Assembly (NCBI GenBank): GCA_023614405.1
Contig: CM042689.1
Coordinates: forward strand, 327,026,305 to 327,090,304
DNA from: Avena insularis
Taxonomy: Eukaryota; Streptophyta; Magnoliopsida; Poales; Poaceae
DNA length: 64,000 bases
Reading direction: 5' to 3'
The notes below the pieces were generated by a model. That model saw nothing but the letters and a program-made list of their open reading frames with translations. It made no database searches and was not told the DNA's origin. A program made the position numbers and the translations under genes. Position 1 is the first letter of the stretch; the number at the start of each line of letters is the position of its first letter. Positions 59,048 to 64,000 of the stretch are shown piece after piece.

Positions 59048-59393
59048 CATAGTTTTATAAACCGGACCGATTCTAAGGTTTAATTAAAAAACTGGACCGA
59101 TAGTCTTACTGGTTTTTTAAGAGGCATCGGTCCAAACACTAAAAAACCAGGAAAGATGTTGTGGGAGGAATCAAACTCACGATCCTATGCTAGGCAGAAA
59201 TATGGCCAAATAAAGCCCAATACCATTTGAATACTTATTGAAATGTACACTTATATATACCTTTTATGTTTATTTTATTCTGTAATGTGCTTAAATTTCA
59301 ATTAAAAAGAACGATTTTTTGTGGCCATCGAACCGATTAAACCATTGGTCGGAGGCTCACTGGTTCACTCAACTGTCCGGTTTTTAGAACTAT
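59048..59393. mobile_element. MITE with CCGG-containing inverted repeats, hAT-like
   Basis: Inverted ends ATAGTTTTATAAACCGGAC / ATAGTTCTAAAAACCGGAC match at 17 of 19 bases. TCACGCT occurs directly on both sides (59041-59047, 59394-59400); an eighth base differs. This fits an hAT-type 8-bp duplication with one change. No coding capacity. Confidence 0.75.
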
Positions 59394-60340
59394 TCACGCT
59401 GCGCAGCGAGGCTTGTCAGCGCTCAGATCCCGGGAACCACAGCAGAGCGGTCGATCTCCCTGCCTGCAGTTCATGGAACGTGCAGAGAGCAGAAAAGCAC
59501 TGCAGCTTGGACCAAGGCCAAGCGGCACGGAACCGAAGGAGACGCGAAAACTACCCGTGACTGGCCCCTGCACGTGTGCCCTCCACTCCCGGCACGTGTA
59601 AGGTCAAGGTCGCGTCGATCTCGGGTACTAGTAGGAATGTAGTAGGATGCGTCACCAGCGTTATAAAATTCTGCCACGATCCGTACGGAAACGGGTTCAG
59701 CTAGCTGCCTCCTCGGAATCAGTACGTGTGCGATCGAGTCGCGCGTGTGTGTGAGTGAGTGAAATGAAATGCGATTCTTTTTCGTGCTGCTCGCGTCCTT
59801 GCGTACTTGCCTGACGAAAAACTAGGGTAATCAGCAGTGCACGTACGTACGGCATTTGCCTTGAGAGTGAGCGCGCGTAGAGGAAGGGGAGTCGTTGGGT
59901 TCATGTGTGGGGGCTACGGAATGGGTCGTGTACAATAGACTCGTGAGCGACGTGTCATAAGGTTCGTCGCGCCCGTGCTACAGGATCAGAGCGCGACGCG
60001 TCCCTTTGGATGGTTCGGCTGGACGTACGCGTGAGCTCCTTCGTAGTCATCGTCTTGACCGGTGGAGAAAACCCTCATCAAAAAGAAAACGGTGGAAAAG
60101 AATTCCCTAGTACAATGTCTACACACAAGGCCATACTACTTCCGTTTAGAACATGGTAATTCACCTTGGAGAAGACGCGATGTTAGCTCCAAGACACAAT
60201 TTCCCTTGAGTCCACGATAGCTCATGGGTCGCCATTTGCGTATCTATCGAGTCGAGTGGCCGACCTAGGAATTTTTTCGAAGCCTAAGCAGATCACAACT
60301 AGATGCTACTTTTTCGGACAAATTCTACCATAGTTATATG
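59394..60340. other. Low-copy intergenic sequence
   Basis: Fairly GC-rich, no gene supported. The open frames are short and have no domain. It contains short CACGTAC/GTACGT motifs (59840-59850). Confidence 0.35.
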
Positions 60341-60830
60341 GACGCGGCCAAGCGGAATGGCCCCGGCGACGGGCTATGCCCGTTATGTGGGACATCAGAA
60401 ACGGGGGCCTACATAATGTTCACATGTTCTGCCGCCCAGTTTTCTGTGGAGATTTGTCCGACGGTCTCTGGGCCTGCCTCGGTGAGTTCCTGAAAAACAT
60501 TACCGATAGGAGGGGACACCTCTTTTACAGTGGTACACGCTATCTAAGCAGCGGGACCGGGAGCACTTGGACGTCACTCTTCAGGCCCTGAGGGTGGTGG
60601 CACACCACTATGCAAGTCCTCCTCTCCCCTGAGCAGCTCATCTATGAGGCAGTCGCGCGATCCTGTTTTTCTGTTCCCCCTTTTGGGCTTTGCTGTGATG
60701 TGGTTCTAGCGGACGTTATTTGTTCTCTTTTTTTTGCGTTGTGTTTGGATCATGGTTGGAACTCGGTTGTTGGAGCTATTTATAAATCAGGACAAAAGTC
60801 TGTTTTGAGGAGTTATGAAGGTTAGAAGTC
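60341..60830 (+). pseudogene. LINE 3' fragment with zf-RVT remnant
   Basis: 60341-60446 encodes GPGDGLCPLCGTSETGAYIMFTC, the zinc-binding zf-RVT motif near the C-terminus of plant LINE ORF2. The Tyr replaces the usual His before the final Cys. Downstream the frame is broken but keeps LINE-like 3' composition up to AGCTATTTATAAATCAGGAC (about 60774-60793). There is no reverse transcriptase, so the copy is 5'-truncated and old. Confidence 0.55.
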
Positions 60831-62632
60831 CCGTCCTGATGGACTAGAGGGATGCTATGAGAGTGACTATGATCGAGAGATTTCACCTAGATAAAACCCC
60901 GGTCAAACCCTAATTTTTTGCCCTTCTGCTTTCATGGCTATGTCACTGCATCTTCCAATGCTGGAAACGTTGTAACTGTGGACTCTATCCTCTTCTTTCT
61001 AATGCAAACGACGCACAAAGCTTTTGCGTGTTCTCATTCAATATTTGGGACTCGGTATATCCACATATGCACATAAATTTAAGTTTGATACACATATACC
61101 CGGATTACATTGGAGTGCAACTTAGTTTGTGTCCAATAAAATAATTGAGTGACACTAATATCATTACGATTCATGCTAAAATTCCAGATGCATTTTTATA
61201 AGTTTTTACGTCATGTTACTCGTATTCATCTATAATTATTTTGGCAAACTAAAATCTTGAGATTGGCTGAATCTTTACAGAACGAGAGAGTAAATAAATC
61301 ATTAGGACACGTGACACGTTAGGATTTGGTTCTCTTTCTTCTACCTACGTATAGCCACGTGGCACGTCTGGGATTTGACCATTGCACAAGTGAATTGAAC
61401 ATGCGTCGCTAGCATGTCGTTGAACGGGGACGGTGCATGGTAGATATGCCAGAGTCGGATGCAGTCGGCAAGAAAGACAAGATTGCACAACGAGGGAGGC
61501 GCGTGGATCTCCGTTGGGACTCGCGAAGACGGAGAGGCTGTTCTCGTCCGCTTGCGCCAACGTTTTGTGCTAATCGAGCCTGCTTAGTCTAGGAGGGGGC
61601 GTGACCGATGAATGGGACGGACACAGTGCTTTGACTGTGCGCTCGCATGTGCCGCGCGGTAGCAGGCGAAAGCGATGCGTGAGAGAACTTTGGTACGTAG
61701 TACTGATACTGGCTGATGATAAAAAAAAAATCTCTCTGAACTTCTTTCGATCTCCTCCAGAAATGTCACTTGTTTCTAGCGTCATGACGTTGCGCTGTCG
61801 ACTCTACAGTGGACGGCAAGTGGCCAGTTTGTAAACATGTCATGTCAGGAGGCGAGAGGCAAAGAACTCGATCTCTAGCTGCGAGACTTTTCTCCTTCCA
61901 AAGAATTCGAAACCAGCATTAGCCGAGCTTTAATAATTTCGAGGGAATATTTCCCTTCGAGGGCAGGGTGACACTTGCTTGACACAGTGGGCGTGCATAA
62001 TAATGCAGTGGTTTGGCATAAGACGAACAGTCAAAAGAGCACCGATTAGCTAGGACTAGGACTAGGAGGCGACCCAAGAATAATTTGGGGTTCAGCGCAA
62101 AGCCGACGGCGCACTGCCGCATCCTACACTATCCCTGCATCCATCGCCTGCTCCCCCGTGCGCATGCGCCAGTCGCTCCATGTCAGAGACCACATTAGCA
62201 AGCACCAAAAGCACCACCCTCGTGTGGGTTGAAAAAATGTGATCGTCCAACCTTTGCATGAGCATGAGCCATGCATGCATCTGAACCTCTGGTCGACAGT
62301 TTGCTGTGCGCAATGCACTGAACCTCTGCAAGCAATGCGGATGCCGGCCGGTACTAGAAAGGGGCATGACGCCGGCCGCGCGCACCGTCCTCCTCCCCCC
62401 TCGACACGATCATGCCCGAGGACCACACGTTAGGTTGACAATACGATTAATGCTTTCCCAAACGGCCGGTCTCTGCACGCGCATATGCAGTGAGCCATAT
62501 CATCTGCAGTACTGTACACTGTGCACTGGACAGCACCTGCAGATAACCGAAATAATATCTGCTGGAAAATGGCCGCTCCTACATAATCACCGCCAAGATC
62601 GTCGTGATGGTGATCACACATGCATATAGTCT
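60831..62632. other. Low-copy intergenic sequence
   Basis: No gene is supported over 1.8 kb. Short open frames on both strands overlap and lack domains. The region just left of 62633 is the 3' target side of the LINE. Confidence 0.4.
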
Positions 62633-62641
62633 TTTTTCAAG

Positions 62642-62663
62642 GATACGTCCTGGAAGACGTATC
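62642..62663 (-). other. Hairpin at the LINE 3' end
   Basis: GATACGTC (62642-62649), loop of six, GACGTATC (62656-62663): a perfect 8-bp stem directly before the A-rich end. Confidence 0.75.
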
Positions 62664-62706
62664 GTTTTTTATAGAAGAAGGGCCAAGAGGCCAAGTTTTA
62701 CAATGT

Positions 62707-62755
62707 CCCGTGGTACAAACGCCACGGGTTCAAATCCACGCCGTCACGAAGACGG
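62707..62755 (-). other. Two further hairpins in the LINE 3' untranslated region
   Basis: CCCGTGG/CCACGGG with an 8-base loop (62707-62728), and CCGTC/GACGG with a 5-base loop (62741-62755). Confidence 0.65.
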
Positions 62756-62775
62756 CACACACACATCCTACCCAA

Positions 62776-64000
62776 CTACTCGCGGCACCTCCACCTATCT
62801 ACCTCTCCTAGACAATCGGGGAAAAGCCGTGCAGTCCTCCAGAGGTCTGCCTCCGTGGTGATTCTATGGATGACCTCTCTGGGAGAAGGAGCGGCCCCTT
62901 CGAAGACCACGTCATTCCGGTGGCGCCAAAGCGTCCAGCAAACCAAAGCAATCCCTGTCCAGAGGTCGCGCTCGCGGCCCTTGCCGCCTCGCCTATCTTG
63001 GAGCCAATCAACAAACTTGGAATCATGTTCGCATCCGTGTCTCTTGTCCCACCAGCCAGTGCAGGCTGCCCAAACCTCGCGGGCGGACACAACCCATGAA
63101 AAGATGATCGATGGTCTCTCCACACCGGTCACGGAAGGGGCAGCCGGATGTTGGAGGCCACGCTGAGCCGATCGGCGGTCCAAGACTGCTCCTCACGGCT
63201 AACCAAAGGGTCACCTTGCAGCTAGCAGGGGCTCGGGACCGCCAGATCTGAAGTGCCCCTGCCATAGAAGTTCACCCGGCAAAGAGTGCCTGGTAGCATG
63301 ATCGTGCTGTGTAGCAGTTGCTTGGGTCCCGCCCACTTGAGGACATCCTCGTCCCTCCGCTGTGGTGATTGCTTCAATATGGTCCGCCACTTCGAGGAGC
63401 TCCCGATGGCTGCCGCTAAGGTCCGGGGTGACATCATGCAGCCAACCCCCTGCAAGGCCTTCGCGCACACGGCGCATGGAGACTGCGCTTGGTGGGACCG
63501 CAGCGAAGAGGTTCGGTGCCACGTCACATAGGCGCCCGCACGAAAGCCACTTGTCCGTCCAGAAGAAAGTAGCCGCGCCATCCCCAGTTACCGAGGTAGT
63601 CGCTGCATCGAAGAGACGCCTCGAGAGCTCCGGGACCCGGATGTCGAGGCCATGCCATGGCCTATCCACCACGCTTCAACCACAACCATCCGCCCTCGGC
63701 GCAATGTTCATGAGGCGAGGTTGGGATGCCAAGTCCCCCAGCTCTTTGGGCATGCACACCTGTCCCAAGCCACCAGCGGCCGCCGTGTAACGCCCTTTCT
63801 CCTTCCAGAGGAAACCGCGGATGATCTTCTCGATGGTGGTGATGATCTCTATGGGAATATCGAGGGACATCATGGCGAAGATGGGCATGGCGGATAAAGT
63901 TGTCTTAACGAGCTCGAGCCGCCCCCCTCTGTTGAGCATGGAGGCTTTCCACAATGGCAGTTTGGCGGCCACCATATCTACTAGCGTTCGGAGCTGCGCT
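62776..64000 (-). pseudogene. LINE ORF2 C-terminal part, frameshifted
   Basis: From the window edge to about 63676 the minus strand encodes the thumb-side RT motif (KLPLWKASMLNRGGRLELVK, then SLDIPIEIITTIEKIIRGFLW). A second frame (63672-63211) has LFDAATTSVTGDGAATFFW, typical of the post-RT region. A third (63265-63023) holds CPFRDRCGETIDHLFMGC, the zf-RVT zinc motif with its first Cys pair altered. A fourth (to 62776) has WTGIALVCWTLWRHRNDVVF and ends in a stop. At least two frameshifts separate these pieces. ORF2 would copy LINE RNA at the target site. Confidence 0.82.

Larger units (their letters stand above)
62633..64000 (-). mobile_element. LINE, 3' half, reverse (5' part outside window)
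   Basis: On the minus strand the order is end of reverse transcriptase, zf-RVT region, C-terminal tail, and a short 3' untranslated region with hairpins and an A-rich end (TTGAAAAAAG, about 62638-62629). The layout is that of plant L1-type LINEs. The 5' end lies beyond 64000, so no duplication can be tested. Confidence 0.85.

Noticed and set aside
62720..62740. GGTTCAAATCC, resembling a tRNA B box
   Set aside because: No A box, acceptor stem or anticodon arm fits; it overlaps the LINE hairpin.
1..64000. CRISPR array, operons, phage or plasmid genes
   Set aside because: No regularly spaced repeats, no ribosome-binding sites, and all long frames are plant retroelement or PADRE sequences.

Overview
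This window looks like nuclear DNA of a Triticeae grass (wheat, barley, rye or Aegilops). The evidence is dense nesting of grass retroelements: Gypsy LTRs starting TGATACGT with a TGGCGCCGTTGCCGGGGA-type primer site, a Copia element of the BARE/Angela/WIS type whose LTR starts TGTTGGAATTATGCCCTAGAGG, a Stowaway MITE, hAT-like MITEs, CACTA-like debris and a LINE. I found one ordinary host gene. No rRNA, tRNA, CRISPR or prokaryotic feature is supported.

Left block (1-14646). A Gypsy-type LTR end (1-1357) adjoins a fragment of a TGAAAG...CTTTCA-bounded repeat (1358-2128) and an unidentified retroelement fragment (2129-2500). Then comes a reverse-strand Gypsy element 'E' (about 2500-13438) with a gag-protease pseudogene. 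Element 'A' (6127-12841, target duplication GTGAT) sits inside E's LTR. A reverse Copia LTR fragment (13443-14646) closes the block.

Low-copy island (14647-24161). Retroposon-like sequences and simple repeats surround a single-exon PADRE/DUF4228 gene on the minus strand (21000-21575) with a TATA box and CT/GA-rich leader. CACTA-like sequence with a diverged internal duplication follows (22986-24161).

Central nest (24162-53135). The TGAAAG-family element 'D' (24162-35269) is split by Copia element 'F' (24719-33352, target duplication GGGGC). Next is Gypsy element 'C' (35340-51552, target duplication ATAAG). C's 5' LTR carries an hAT-like MITE (36516-36792) and then the whole Gypsy element 'B' (36835-45563), whose gag is split by a Stowaway MITE (38837-39105). 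More D-family sequence and a reverse Copia LTR fragment follow.

Right block (53136-64000). A promoter-like low-copy segment is cut by a truncated Gypsy element 'G' (54514-58534). Then come a CCGG-rich MITE (59048-59393), a decayed LINE zinc-finger fragment (60341-60830), low-copy DNA, and the 3' half of a reverse-strand LINE (62633-64000) with three hairpins near its 3' end.

Interplay. A, B, C and E encode gag or gag-protease but no reverse transcriptase or integrase, so they look non-autonomous and would need enzymes supplied in trans. A, B and C share one 3' non-coding module although C's gag-protease and LTR differ, which points to recombination between families. Every retroelement reading frame examined carries at least one inactivating lesion. 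No clearly new functional system is proven. The best candidates for follow-up are the shared 3' module with its hairpin, the hydrophobic-tailed reading frame in A and B, and the LINE 3' hairpin array.
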